Source: Diaphorobacter sp. HDW4A (GTDB lineage: Bacteria; Pseudomonadota; Gammaproteobacteria; Burkholderiales; Burkholderiaceae_C). From it: a stretch of DNA of 64,000 nucleotides. The stretch lies in the NCBI RefSeq assembly GCF_011305995.1, contig NZ_CP049910.1:3162001-3226000 (forward strand), in the 5' to 3' direction. The notes below the pieces were generated by a model. It saw nothing but the letters and a program-made list of their open reading frames with translations. It was not told the DNA's origin and ran no database searches. Position 1 is the first letter of the stretch, and each line of letters starts with the position of its first letter. Made by a program: the position numbers and the translations under genes. Below are positions 26,824-37,500 of the stretch, piece by piece.

Positions 26824-29800
26824 ATGCGACGTATAAATTCGATCTACACCCTCATATTTTCAATATTATTCAATTTTCCGTTGGAGTTAAGAGCCCAGAC
26901 GTTCGCAGGGACCTGCATGGGGAGCCTGCAAAATGGCTGGCAGCATGAAGTTACTTGCGTAATGAAGCCAAGGCATTTCAGTGAATTTACATACGGCACA
27001 GGCTATAGCGGAAATTCAAAAGCGAGTGCAGCAGAGGCAATGGATGCAACGGTAGCCTATTTCTCTCAAGGACGGACAAATATTTGTTCGGTTTCTTGGT
27101 CCGTAGACGGCCCACTTGAGCCTTTAACTCTCGATCCATGGATCGAATCAAAACAGTTGCTCTGGGGTCGCCAACCTTACGCAATTCATTGGTTATCCTT
27201 CGACAAGGAAAAAGGTGAATGTGTATATTCAAAAGGTGGTGTATACGTATATCAAACACGCTACGCCAATTGCTTTGACCCTGAAAACCAAGAAGACATA
27301 GCCAAATGGTCCAACAGTTGGATGACCGACATTGCCAGCAATGTATGCGTGTCACGTAACGTCATAAGGCGAGACTCACTCCCCCAGATGTGTTCAATGG
27401 ACGGCTCCGGAAATGACAGAAATCGAACCGGCAACACCTTTCCTTCACTTGCCGGGAATCCAGTTCAAATCTCAACTGGCAACAAGATCGAAGCCAACAC
27501 GGACTACTTTGACAGGCAAGCTGCACCGCTGACGTTCACACGTATTTACAATAGCGGCTGGTCATCTGGAGTAATTCCGACACCTCCAGAATTTTACGGA
27601 AAAGGCTGGTCTCACAATCACGAGGCATGGCTTACCAGTTCACGTCAAAATGTAGGAACGAACAAAACATCTAATGCCATATCCCCAAAAAATGGAGAGC
27701 ATGAAACGCTATATATACACTCAGCACTAGGTGAATATTCTATTTTTCATCGTTTTGTGCCGCCCTCAACATCAGCCATTGGTAGTGAAGTCCCCGGAAC
27801 CTTCAACGGAGGAGCGCCTGGACAACGGCTGGAGCGCAAGGAAAAGGGATGGGAGTATACAAACAGCGAAGACACAAAATTCTTCTTCAATGCAGACGGC
27901 AGAGTCACAAAGAAGATTACATCAAATGGTGACGTATATGCCTACGAATACAATACAGGCACCCGAAAACTAATTTCCATAAGAAACCAGTTCAATCGAT
28001 CCGTCCTCATTGCAGAAAACATGCTCACCAGCGAGGTTGAATTACAACCAAGTTCCGGCGATCTAGTACGATATTCACTCGATGATAATCTACTCAGCAA
28101 AGTAACATCTGTCGACGGATCATTTTTTAAATACACCTACAATCCAGACAAGCTACTCATCGGCAAAATTGATGAGATAGGAAATTCAATTGGCTCGTAT
28201 ACATACTCTGATAATAGAGTTGTAAAATCCGAAAAGTCGCCCAACACGGACACATATTTATTCAACTACGATCATACTCTGGGCAACAGAATCACCACAA
28301 TAACCCCTCCCATTGGAGACAGAATAACCACAAGAGCTCAAGCCAGCGGGTTAGCATCCACTGTTACCACATCTCCCTTTTCTGCTCTTAACACCAGCAC
28401 CCAAAAAGGCATCTATCTCACTGCGGATGGTTTCTTGGATTTTGAAACCGACTACAGAGACAATGCAATATTTTGGCAATGGAACAAAGAAAGAATACTC
28501 CCCACAAAAATAACGGAGGCTAAAGGTCAAAAAAATACCGAACGAATTACCGATATCAGTTGGCATCTGCTTTTCCGAAAGCCCATCCGGCTCGAGCGCG
28601 GTGGCAATATTGAGGAGATGGAGTACGACCAACGAGGCAATATGATCAGTTGGTCAGTCACCGGATCCACCGGGATATTCCAGCGTCACGAATGGACATA
28701 CGACGGCCAAGACAATTTGCTGACCGTGACGGCTCCAGGCGGTTACTCGGCAAGCTACACCTACGATGCCAACAGCAACCGGAAGACCTTCACAGACCCA
28801 TTTGGTCGCGTGACCTACTTCACGGATTACGACAATCGCGGGCGGTTGCTTTCCTTCACTGACCCCACGGGCCGCACCTATTCGCTGACCTACGATCTGC
28901 GCGGAAGGCTCACCAGTTCGACGGTTGCTGGCCTTACCACCTCGTATCAGTATCAGCTCAACGGAGTCATGACCAAGGCCATCTTCCCCAATGGCTATGT
29001 GGTGAACTACACGTACGACACCGCGCAAAGACTGACTGGATGGACTGACAACAGAGGAAACGCTCAGACCTTTGTGCTTGACGGTGCCGGGAATCGGACA
29101 AGCGAGAAAACGACCGACAGCATTGGAAGCGTCGCCTTTGAAATCGCACGCACGCTCAACGGCATCAATCGCGTCAGCAGCGAAACAGTTGGCGCGGACC
29201 AAAAGAAGAGCTTTACCTATGATGCCAACGGCGATCTTGCAACCATCTCCGATGGTTTGCTGAAAACCGTTTCTCTCACACGCGACGCCCTTCGTCGTAC
29301 CACGGCCATCCGTGATGAAAACAACGCCAAGGCTCTTCTCAGCTACAACGCACTCGATGCCATTGTTCAAGCCAAAGACCGCAAAAGTGTGGCCACCGAC
29401 TACAGCCGAAATGCCATCGGTGGTGCGCTCCAAGAAACGTCTCTTGACACTGGCATCATCAGCTCTACGTTCGACGCTCGCGGGCTGACGACGTCAGTCA
29501 AAGATGCCACGGGCCGGATGATCAACATCGACAACGACGCCCTTGGCCGCACCACCAAGCTCAGCTACAACGACAGCACCACTTCATTACTGAAGTACGA
29601 CCTCTCAGGCACCACATACAACACCACCGACGCGCCCAATGCCAGCATCGGTAGCCTGAGCGAAGTCCAGGACCCCGGCGTCACCACGCAATATCAGCGC
29701 GACGCCCTGAGCCGCATCGTGCGCAAGACGCAGACCCTGAGTGGTGGTGAGACGCGCTCCACCAGCTACACCTACGTTCCAGCCGGTCAAGGCGGCGCGG

Positions 29801-31614
29801 GCAGTCTGCAATCCATCACCTACCCCAGTGGCAAGACGCTCGCGTACAGCTACGACAGCACGGGCCTCATCACCGGCATGACGTGGAACGGTACACCACT
29901 GGTCTCCGCTCTCCAGTGGAGCCCGCTGGGCGTGCCCACGGTCTGGACGTGGCCGGGCATCAAGATGTCGCCGACGGATCCGTCCTCTCTGTTCGAGAAC
30001 CGGCAATACAACACCGCCGGTCAGCTCATCCACAGCGGTCTGCTGGATCTCACCTGGGATGCCGCCGGGCGCGTGACAGCCATTGCACAGAGTCACATGA
30101 TTCCGGGCAGCGGCAGCGATCCCGCGCAGCGCGGCATGGTCTCCAGCAGTTTCAACTACAACGCGACTGGCAACCTCACGGCGAGCGCCCATGCGTTGAT
30201 GGCCGTGCCCGCCGTCACGCTCCCCGCAGGTGTCACTTTACCTGATGTAGTTGGCTACACCAGCCTTGGATACAGCTACGACGCCAACGCCAACCGCACC
30301 AGTGGCGTGTTCACCAAGGCCACGGGCGTGGGGACTCCCCTCAAGCTCACGCGTACCTACACGAGCACGACTGGCACCAACCGTCTGGCCAGCGTCACCA
30401 CGACTAGCAGCGCTGGCGGAACCATACCCGCCAAGACCTACGAGTACGATGCCAGCGGCTCGCTCACCAGCGCCGCAGGCCAGTACCTGCACTACGGCCC
30501 CAATGGCCGGGTCGCCAAGCTGACCGGCACCGCCAGTAGCACTGACCCGCTGGCCGTGAGTTATGTGTACAACAGCTCCAGCCAGCGCGTGCTCAAGACT
30601 GATGCGCACACCGCAGGCGCAGCCGTGTCCGAGCATGCCTTCTACTCGGATGACGATGGCACCAGCCCGCTGGGCTTCTACAGCAGCCAGCGCAGCAGCA
30701 ACTCGGCCGCACCCGCCGGAGAGAACGATTCAACCGAGCTTCTGTACCTGCCCACCGCCAACGGCCTGATACCCATAGCCGCGCAGATCAACGGACGGAT
30801 CTATGCGATTGACACGGACCACCTGAACACGCCGCGCCGCCTCACCAACGCCGATGGCCAGGTCGCATGGCAATGGCTGATCACCGGCTTCGGCGAAGTC
30901 ACGCCGACCACCGGAGCGACTGGCTACCTGCAGCCTGGCAGCACCGCTACCGCCCCGAGCTATGCGCCCGCCGTGACGTTCAACCTGCGGTATCCCGGAC
31001 AGCAGTGGGATCAGGAAACCGGGCTCGCCTACAACATCAATCGGTACTACGATGCGAGCAGTGGGCGGTACATTCAGGCTGATCCGATTGGGCTGGATGG
31101 GGGGTGGAATCGGTTTGCCTATGTGAGCGGCAATCCTTTGAATGCGGTTGATCCATGGGGATTGCAGACTCTCCCTCGGCGACCACAAGACAATATGCCG
31201 GTTGGGGTGGGCGGCGGTGCAGGGCCACTCATCATTACCGGAGCAGGCGGAGCTGCAGCTGGACGGTCCTTGTGGGATTTATGCAAGCAAGGATGGAACT
31301 GGATATTTTCTGATGGAGGAAATAACACCCTTGAGCCAGGACCTCACGCAGGAGACTCCATTCCTGCACGCGGCCCTGGCAGAGATTTCACTCCAGAAGA
31401 GAGAGACTCAATAAATGACATTGGCGATGCAACTGGGTGTCATACATGCGGCTCAACTGTCCCCGGTACAAATAGTGGGAATTGGATTCCTGACCACCAA
31501 CCACCAAACGCCCTCAATCCCGATGCAGGCCCTCAACGTCTTTACCCTCACTGCCTTTCTTGCAGTAGACGCCAGGGAGGGCAAATTCGAGGAAATCAAA
31601 CCAGAGGAAATTAA
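26824..31614 (+). CDS. Secreted Rhs polymorphic toxin with Cys/His-rich nuclease-like tip
   Basis: A 1596-residue Rhs protein. A Sec-type signal peptide (residues about 1-25, ending LELRAQ) leads to a unique N-terminal domain, a DUF6531-like block starting near 212 (NPVQISTGNKIEANTDYF), then many YD/RHS repeats. The core-ending motif RYIQADPIGLDGG to VDPWGLQ is at about 1415-1448. The variable tip (1449-1596) has GCHTCG near 1538, DHQPPNALN near 1556 and PHCLSCSRRQGGQ near 1574, a Cys/His layout like HNH or treble-clef nucleases; this activity is inferred. There is no PAAR or VgrG gene nearby. The N-terminal and tip regions are AT-rich, the core GC-rich, as expected for a mosaic toxin. Confidence 0.92.
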   Translation: MRRINSIYTLIFSILFNFPLELRAQTFAGTCMGSLQNGWQHEVTCVMKPRHFSEFTYGTGYSGNSKASAAEAMDATVAYFSQGRTNICSVSWSVDGPLEPLTLDPWIESKQLLWGRQPYAIHWLSFDKEKGECVYSKGGVYVYQTRYANCFDPENQEDIAKWSNSWMTDIASNVCVSRNVIRRDSLPQMCSMDGSGNDRNRTGNTFPSLAGNPVQISTGNKIEANTDYFDRQAAPLTFTRIYNSGWSSGVIPTPPEFYGKGWSHNHEAWLTSSRQNVGTNKTSNAISPKNGEHETLYIHSALGEYSIFHRFVPPSTSAIGSEVPGTFNGGAPGQRLERKEKGWEYTNSEDTKFFFNADGRVTKKITSNGDVYAYEYNTGTRKLISIRNQFNRSVLIAENMLTSEVELQPSSGDLVRYSLDDNLLSKVTSVDGSFFKYTYNPDKLLIGKIDEIGNSIGSYTYSDNRVVKSEKSPNTDTYLFNYDHTLGNRITTITPPIGDRITTRAQASGLASTVTTSPFSALNTSTQKGIYLTADGFLDFETDYRDNAIFWQWNKERILPTKITEAKGQKNTERITDISWHLLFRKPIRLERGGNIEEMEYDQRGNMISWSVTGSTGIFQRHEWTYDGQDNLLTVTAPGGYSASYTYDANSNRKTFTDPFGRVTYFTDYDNRGRLLSFTDPTGRTYSLTYDLRGRLTSSTVAGLTTSYQYQLNGVMTKAIFPNGYVVNYTYDTAQRLTGWTDNRGNAQTFVLDGAGNRTSEKTTDSIGSVAFEIARTLNGINRVSSETVGADQKKSFTYDANGDLATISDGLLKTVSLTRDALRRTTAIRDENNAKALLSYNALDAIVQAKDRKSVATDYSRNAIGGALQETSLDTGIISSTFDARGLTTSVKDATGRMINIDNDALGRTTKLSYNDSTTSLLKYDLSGTTYNTTDAPNASIGSLSEVQDPGVTTQYQRDALSRIVRKTQTLSGGETRSTSYTYVPAGQGGAGSLQSITYPSGKTLAYSYDSTGLITGMTWNGTPLVSALQWSPLGVPTVWTWPGIKMSPTDPSSLFENRQYNTAGQLIHSGLLDLTWDAAGRVTAIAQSHMIPGSGSDPAQRGMVSSSFNYNATGNLTASAHALMAVPAVTLPAGVTLPDVVGYTSLGYSYDANANRTSGVFTKATGVGTPLKLTRTYTSTTGTNRLASVTTTSSAGGTIPAKTYEYDASGSLTSAAGQYLHYGPNGRVAKLTGTASSTDPLAVSYVYNSSSQRVLKTDAHTAGAAVSEHAFYSDDDGTSPLGFYSSQRSSNSAAPAGENDSTELLYLPTANGLIPIAAQINGRIYAIDTDHLNTPRRLTNADGQVAWQWLITGFGEVTPTTGATGYLQPGSTATAPSYAPAVTFNLRYPGQQWDQETGLAYNINRYYDASSGRYIQADPIGLDGGWNRFAYVSGNPLNAVDPWGLQTLPRRPQDNMPVGVGGGAGPLIITGAGGAAAGRSLWDLCKQGWNWIFSDGGNNTLEPGPHAGDSIPARGPGRDFTPEERDSINDIGDATGCHTCGSTVPGTNSGNWIPDHQPPNALNPDAGPQRLYPHCLSCSRRQGGQIRGNQTRGN
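29539..31150 (+). repeat. Rhs core shared with the second Rhs gene (copy 1)
   Basis: This 1.6-kb stretch is nearly identical to about 37062-38670. It starts around GACGCCCTTGGCCGCACC and ends at the FAYV box just before the toxin tip. One patch (about 30310-30400 against 37830-37915) is more diverged. Upstream and downstream of it the two Rhs genes are unrelated at the DNA level. Confidence 0.85.
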
Positions 31615-31617
31615 ATA

Positions 31618-32118
31618 ATGAAGTGGATCATCTCCAATGGGGGCCCGCTAATATTCTCATCCAAGAAGTCTGCAGAGCATTGGAAGGGGACCGCAGGTAG
31701 CTCACTCAAGAAAAAAGAAACAGATTATGAGAGGGCATGCGCCATCTACGACTATATCGATGTCATTGTTAGCGGCAAGGACGATGTGGCGGTTCTGGGC
31801 GATGAGCCTATGCAATCTAAAATCTTCAAAGACAAAGAAAGAATTTTTATAGCTCGATGGGAATACTGTAAATCCGAAGATTTAGCAGATGATGTTCTAA
31901 AAAATCTTCCAAAAGATTTAAATATTATTTCCAATGATAAATTCATGAGACTCCTTGGTGGTGAGTTGATAATTTTTGACTCTGCGCTATCCTTCAGTGA
32001 GATTGAAATCGACCCCACTCCATCGGTAGAAGAAGGTATTTACAGAATAACGACCGAGGCTTACAAGTTGGAAAAGGAATACAGCTTTATCATCCATATG
32101 TTAATAAAAACTTCATGA
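31618..32118 (+). CDS. Imm21-like immunity protein
   Basis: A 166-residue protein starting three bases after the Rhs stop. The start KWIISNGGPLIF, the central DYERACAIYDYIDVIVSG and the following VAVLGDEPM match my recollection of the Imm21 immunity family of polymorphic toxins. It should bind and neutralise the tip of the preceding Rhs protein in the cytoplasm. The low GC content of this gene, like that of the toxin tip, suggests the pair moved in together. The family call is from memory of the motif, so moderately sure. Confidence 0.8.
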   Translation: MKWIISNGGPLIFSSKKSAEHWKGTAGSSLKKKETDYERACAIYDYIDVIVSGKDDVAVLGDEPMQSKIFKDKERIFIARWEYCKSEDLADDVLKNLPKDLNIISNDKFMRLLGGELIIFDSALSFSEIEIDPTPSVEEGIYRITTEAYKLEKEYSFIIHMLIKTS

Positions 32119-32152
32119 ATAGAATTAGCAACAGCTAGTCCAGCAAAATTAA

Positions 32153-32206
32153 AAAGCCACCTACAACCCCATGTCAGCCGCAACGGCTGGGGGTTCAGGT
32201 GGCTTT
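32153..32206. terminator. Bidirectional hairpin terminator, copy 1
   Basis: The arms AAAGCCACCT (32153-32162) and AGGTGGCTTT (32197-32206) pair perfectly, with inner pairs AACCCC/GGGGTT and CAGCCG/CGGCTG. It lies between the plus-strand Rhs/immunity genes and the minus-strand polyvalent pseudogene, so it can end transcripts from both sides. A second copy lies at 40042-40094 in the same context. Confidence 0.85.
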
Positions 32207-32261
32207 GTCATTGATGCCAGTGTTGCGTGTCCGCTACGAACAGTGCTGAGTCAACATCGCC

Positions 32262-33770
32262 TCATTCACCCGTCGCAAACCTCCCCTGCTCCAGCACATC
32301 CCGCCGCTTCTTCGGCAGATACACGCCGTCTTCCGCCTCGCGGATCCGCTTCTGGCGGGCGTGCACACTCTGCGCCAACTGCATGGGCTGGATCCGGCGG
32401 CTCGGATTCTTCTCGTTGAACTTGGCGATGGCCTCTCGTGCATCGGCCTTGCCTTCGTCATCCTTGGTCATGACCGCCATGGCGAACTGCTCCACGAGCG
32501 CGCTGCGCCGCGCCTGTAGCGCCTTGTCATGGCCCACGATGGCAGACTTGCCCTCGTAGGCGTTGCGCACTTCGGAGGGGGAGAACCCGGCAGCTTGGCC
32601 AAGCAGTGACGCCGAATCCACTTCGTCCTGAATCACGATGCCGCTCTTGTCCTTCACGCCCTCGGTGCCGTAGCGGAACGCCTTGAGCGGCCCGCGCAGC
32701 ACCGTAGGCGCCATGGTTTCGAGTCCTCGCGCGTAGCGGCCCTCGCTCATATCCTGCACGCCCTTGAGCGCATTCACACCGATGGCGGCCACCGGGCCGA
32801 GTGCCGCGGTCATCGCAGCTTCGCCCAGGCGCTGCCCTTCCAGTCCTTCCTGCACATCCGGGAAGATCAGCTTGTCGAGACCCACGCGGCCGGAGATGTC
32901 CCACGGGTGAGGCGTGAAAGACCATGGGCCAGCACCTCGGCAGGTTTCTGCCCGAAGGTGTCGGCCAGCAGGTTCTGCAGCGCGATCTGCGCGTCCCATG
33001 GTTCATCGTCATCACCGCCGAGCATCGAGGCCGCGGCGAGCAGCGTGGTGACCATGGGCAGGCCCAGCACCCCGGCCGCCATCGCGTGCGTGGTGAGCAG
33101 GCCGGCCAGCGTCTTGCGGGCGACCGCACGGTCCTCCGGAGACGCCCCTTTGAGCGCCTGGTGGGCACTGCGCGCGAAGGTGTAGACCATGTTCTGGCTG
33201 TACTGCTTGAACAGCAGCAGCACCTTCTGCCAGTTGCCCTGCATGAAGCGCGGGCGGTTATTGGCGCTGTAGTCGAAGTGACCGTCGTAGGTGGCTTGCA
33301 CCGCGTCGGAATAGGCCTGCTTCTGGTCGGCGCCCGCCTCGCGCGCCAGCCGGTACGCTGCGATGAAGGTCACCTGCCGGTTGAACTTCTCGGCATGGTG
33401 GAACATCCAGCTGGCCGCGCGCATCACCGGATAGGCGACGAGCGCGGTCTGCGTCAGGTTGACCATGGCCGATGCAGACGACAGACCCAGATGGAAGATG
33501 AAGCCGGGGATGGCGGGGAAGGTGGACACCGCGCTCGACCTCGGGTTCATCGCCGCATCATGGCACTTGACCATCTCGTCGACCACATGCTAATCCTTCG
33601 CGGCGTCGAAGACAGATCAGGAAGTGACAACAGGTAGAGCTGGCCCAGTGCGTCCTCGATCTCGGGGCGTTCGGCGCGATCCTTGATGGCGTTGCGCACG
33701 ACGCGCGCGTGCTTGCGTCAGGAGTCTCGCGCCCGGGCGTAGATGTCCTTGGCCTCGGATGAGAGCGATT
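32262..33770 (-). pseudogene. Decayed 3' part of a phage polyvalent-protein gene
   Basis: This matches the last part of the intact gene at 40150-46941 but is broken. A one-base loss near 32910 (CCCACGGGTGAGG against CCCATGGGGTCAGG) shifts the frame. An in-frame deletion of roughly 80 codons joins AYPVM directly to RAASWMFHH. Further deletions near 33590-33690 drop more blocks, and similarity ends at about 33770, where it meets an integrase fragment in the opposite orientation. No full product can be made. It shows that the left element was once a phage of the same type as the right one. Confidence 0.9.
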
Positions 33771-33979
33771 CATACCAGACGCGTCACGCCTACGTGAGCG
33801 ATGCACTCGGCTCCGTGGAAAACCCTCCGTACATCAACCGACAGATAGGGCACAAGAACGCCAAGAGAATGCTACTCACCATCCAAGCGAAATGGATTGA
33901 TGGGGCGGACTGTGGCCGAGAGCTGGAAAAACCAGAAGAGATGCTCAGAAACGAAAAAACCGCCAAGAAGGCGGTTTAA
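33771..33979 (+). pseudogene. Tyrosine integrase, C-terminal fragment
   Basis: The plus-strand frame reads TRHAYVSDALGSVENPPY, then INRQIGHKN and AKWIDGADCGRE, which is the C-terminal catalytic part of a phage tyrosine recombinase: the Arg of the RH box and the His of the GHK box are present. The nucleophile position, usually Tyr in a VYAKWI-like motif, reads Gln (TIQAKWI), so even this part would be inactive. It ends about 80 bp before the second att-like repeat, the classic place of an integrase gene. The 5' part is lost by deletion into the polyvalent pseudogene. Confidence 0.8.
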
Positions 33980-34061
33980 TCTGAGCGGGCATTCGTTCTG
34001 AATGTCCCTCCAATGTCCCTGAAGTATTCGGATCTGGTTATCTCCGAATGGGAAATTGGTA

Positions 34062-34183
34062 GGCGCGATTGGACTCGAACCAGTTCGGGACGCCTTGTAG
34101 ATCAACGCTCTAGAGGAGAGGAGCGAAAAAAGTGCCCCCAATTTCCCCGCCTATCCCCCAATTTCTCCCACGGAAATCTCCCA
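34062..34183. repeat. att-like direct repeat, copy 2 (junction of the two prophages)
   Basis: Bases 34062-34115 are identical to copy 1 at 26261. On the minus strand the unit continues outward as CGCGCCTACCA, so here the tRNA-like 3' end includes ACCA. It follows an integrase remnant and precedes the second Rhs module, so it should be the shared junction site of two tandem integrations. Confidence 0.75.
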
Positions 34184-34199
34184 CGGGCCTCTCGTGGCA

Positions 34200-34396
34200 A
34201 GTGCCACACGCGGCATTCGCCGACGAGCCGCTTTGGGAATCACCGCGCTCACTGATCCATCGACCAATGCGGCGAACTCGGTGACATTGAAGTACTGTGC
34301 GATCACCTGCAACGGATCACCGACTTCGTCGATCTTGCGTTTGCGCAAAGTCTGAGCAAAGAAGTCAAACTTCAGGGAGCTGCATGTGGTGATCAT
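34200..34396 (-). pseudogene. Probable transposase N-terminal fragment
   Basis: The frame starting at ATG 34396 reads LKFDFFAQTLRKRKIDEVGD and PLQVIAQYFNVTEFAALVD, which resembles the N terminus of IS5/IS1182-like transposases (a KID..GDPL..I...(F/L) pattern). Similarity fades after about 60 residues and the rest runs into the att-like repeat. No terminal inverted repeats were found. It may be the trace of an insertion at the prophage border. Confidence 0.45.
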
Positions 34397-34578
34397 GCAT
34401 TGCCTTTACCTGCCGACCGTATGGGCCGGGGGAGGAGTGGCGCACTCTTGAGCAATTCTCAGCAAAAATCAGTATTTATCTGGACTACGCACGAAGAAAT
34501 CTTCGATATTATATTTTTAATACGGCATCACCTGGCTTCTAAAACTCAAAAATTATTCATCTCATTGACTTAAGAAAA

Positions 34579-37500
34579 ATGCAAAACCGAAGAATCAAAG
34601 TATTAAATTTTCTTATTGGATTAATACTATCCATTACTTCATTAACGTCACAAGCATTTTTTCTTGGCGAAAAAACACATTGGTGGCTTCAGTATTCTGC
34701 AGACATATACAGCGAGATCCATGCATCACCAGAAGGCGCCTGCGCAGATATTTTTGGAAAGCTGGTCGCTGCTGGCCGCCTCGCAACCTATCCGCCTTAT
34801 GGCCCATATCGACATCAAGTTGGCACCAATGGGCCTGATAATTATATCTGCTATTTTCTATCAACAAAAGACGAAGGCATTCCCACATCAAATTGGCTGG
34901 GAATTGGTCCGGCCTATACATGCCCAGAAAACACAAAGGAAAGATTGACTACTGGCAATTGTGAGTGCCAAGATGGATTTAAAGAAATCAGAAATCAATG
35001 CATCATTCCGAGAGCGTCGAATATGTGCGAGATGGGGTCCCTATTTGGAAACCCGATCTCTCCCTCTTTTGGAGAAAAATTGCGCTTTGAATCTGACATA
35101 TTCGACTCCAGCCCACATGGCCTCACTTTTGATCGCTATTACAGAAGTTACTCCGGAGGCTCGCCCGAAGGAGGTGCGAAACATCTGGGGAAAGGGTGGT
35201 CCCACAATCACCATATGAAGTTAATAAAATACTTCAAAAAGACGTATCCCAAGGTCGCAATCAGCAATCAACAAGGAGAGTTAGTTGAGTTCACCCCAAC
35301 CAATAATGGCAAGTGGGAGCCCACCAATGTCAATGTAGCAGACACATTAATTCATTCCGTCGACACATGGACATTCAGACCTCAGAAAAGTGATACTTCC
35401 TATGTCTTCACCGAAGATGGAATACTTCGCAAAAAGATCGAACGAAACAACTGGATAACCGAATACGACTATGAATCCACCGACCCATCGAAAATAGCAA
35501 CAATCAAAAACAACTTTGGGAAACAACTCACATTCTCATACATTGGCGACAGAATTTCCAGCATTGAAGATCAAGCAGGGAAATTCACTCAATACACATA
35601 CAGCCTAGATAGCAAGAAGAATCTGCTGTCCGTTATTTACCCAGATGGCAGTGAAAAAATATATATCTACAATGATCTCGATTTATTAATAGGTATCATT
35701 GACGAGACGGGAGTTGAGTGGGGAAAATTTGCATACGACTCCAACAAAAGAGCCATTAAGACCGAGTTACCTAATGGCATAGAGTCCTATTCCATCACAT
35801 ATTCACAGAATGGATTCACTAGTGTCAAGGATCCGCTTGGGACCGTCAGACAATTTGCCTACAATACGACGATGGATGGAAGGATTCAGTCCACTTCCGC
35901 CAGCTTGCCATCTGCAGATGGGTCAAATTCAATAAAGCGTCAAACAACTAACTATTACGGAATTCTATCAAACCAAGAAGACTTCTTAGGACGCAGCACC
36001 GCATTAAGTTGGAATGACAGAAGTTTACTCACACAAATTTACGAAGATAATATACGGTCTACAACTATAGAGTGGCATCATGAGTTCAATATTCCAACAA
36101 AAATCAAGACAGGCAGTATTGAAAACGCATTCACATATGACATCAGTGGGAGACTATTGAGTCATTCATTTGGCGGACCAGCACCAGCACCACAATCCAC
36201 CTCACGCTGGGAATACAACGCCGATGGATTGGTAGAGCGCTACTACGACCCCGCTCAATACATAACCAAATATACTTATGATAGCGCTGGCAACAACACT
36301 TCCACGTCTAACCCACTTGGACAAGTAACAAGCTCCACCTATGACGCATATGGAGCCATCACAAGCACAACCACGCCCAGCAATATACTGACAGCAATTC
36401 AGTACACCCCGCGTGGAAAAATTACCAAGGCCAATGTAGGCGGGTTAGTTTCCGATTTTCTATACTCACCTACCAATCTACTTCATACAAGTACGTTTTA
36501 CAACGGCCACAAGATTCAATATCAATACGATGATGCACACCGCTTAGTTGGGTGGTCCGACAATCGGGGATATACCGCCCAATACACGCTGGATGCAATG
36601 GGCAATAGAATAAATGAGTCAATAAAAGATGCCAATCAAATTGAATACTGGAAATTAACAAAGTCCATCAACAATTTAAACAGGGTCAGCAGCATCACCA
36701 TTGGAGATATATACAACGATATTCCATCGCAAACCATTACTCAAACATACGACCTAAATGGTGATCTTCAGCAAGTCAAAGCAGGCGGTACTCAAACCAC
36801 ATTTGTGCGTGATGGAATTCGAAGAATCAAATCCCTAACAAACTCCAGTAACGCAGTTGCAACAATCACCCGAAACGAAGGTGATCACGTTACCAAAGCT
36901 ACTGACTTCAAGGGCATTGCAACCAATTATTCCCGAGATATTTTTGGGAATGCGACACAAGAGTTGACGCCAGATGCAGGGACAACAAATTCACTGTTTG
37001 ACATCCGTGGGCTAGCGACATCGACAACAGATGCAACTGGTCGCACCATCGGCATTGAACACGACGCCCTTGGCCGCACCACCAAGCTCAGCTACAACGA
37101 CAACACCACTTCATTGCTGAAGTACGACCTCACCGGCACCACATACAACACCACCGACGCGCCCAATGCCAGCATCGGCAGCCTGAGCGAAGTCCAGGAC
37201 CCCGGCGTCACCACGCAATATCAGCGCGACGCCCTGAGCCGCATCGTGCGCAAGACGCAGACCCTGACCGGTGGCGAGACACGCTCAACCAGCTACACCT
37301 ATGTTCCAGCCGGTCAAGGCGGCGCGGGCAGTCTGCAATCCATCACCTACCCCAGTGGCAAGACGCTCACGTATAGCTACGACAGCACGGGCCTCATCAC
37401 CGGGCTGACGTGGAATGGCGCTCCGCTGGTCTCCGCTCTCCAGTGGAGCCCGCTGGGCGTGCCCACGGTCTGGACGTGGCCGGGCATCAAGATGTCGCCG

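Larger units (their letters stand above)
26261..34061. mobile_element. Collapsed prophage 1 carrying a secreted Rhs toxin
   Basis: This is the interval between the two att-like repeats. It contains an Rhs gene, an immunity gene, a double terminator, a decayed 3' part of a polyvalent-protein gene and the 3' end of an integrase gene that stops about 80 bp before the right repeat. The same order (Rhs, immunity, terminator, polyvalent gene) is kept in the intact prophage to the right. A single large deletion joining the polyvalent gene to the integrase gene would produce this layout. Boundaries are inferred from the repeats. Confidence 0.75.
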
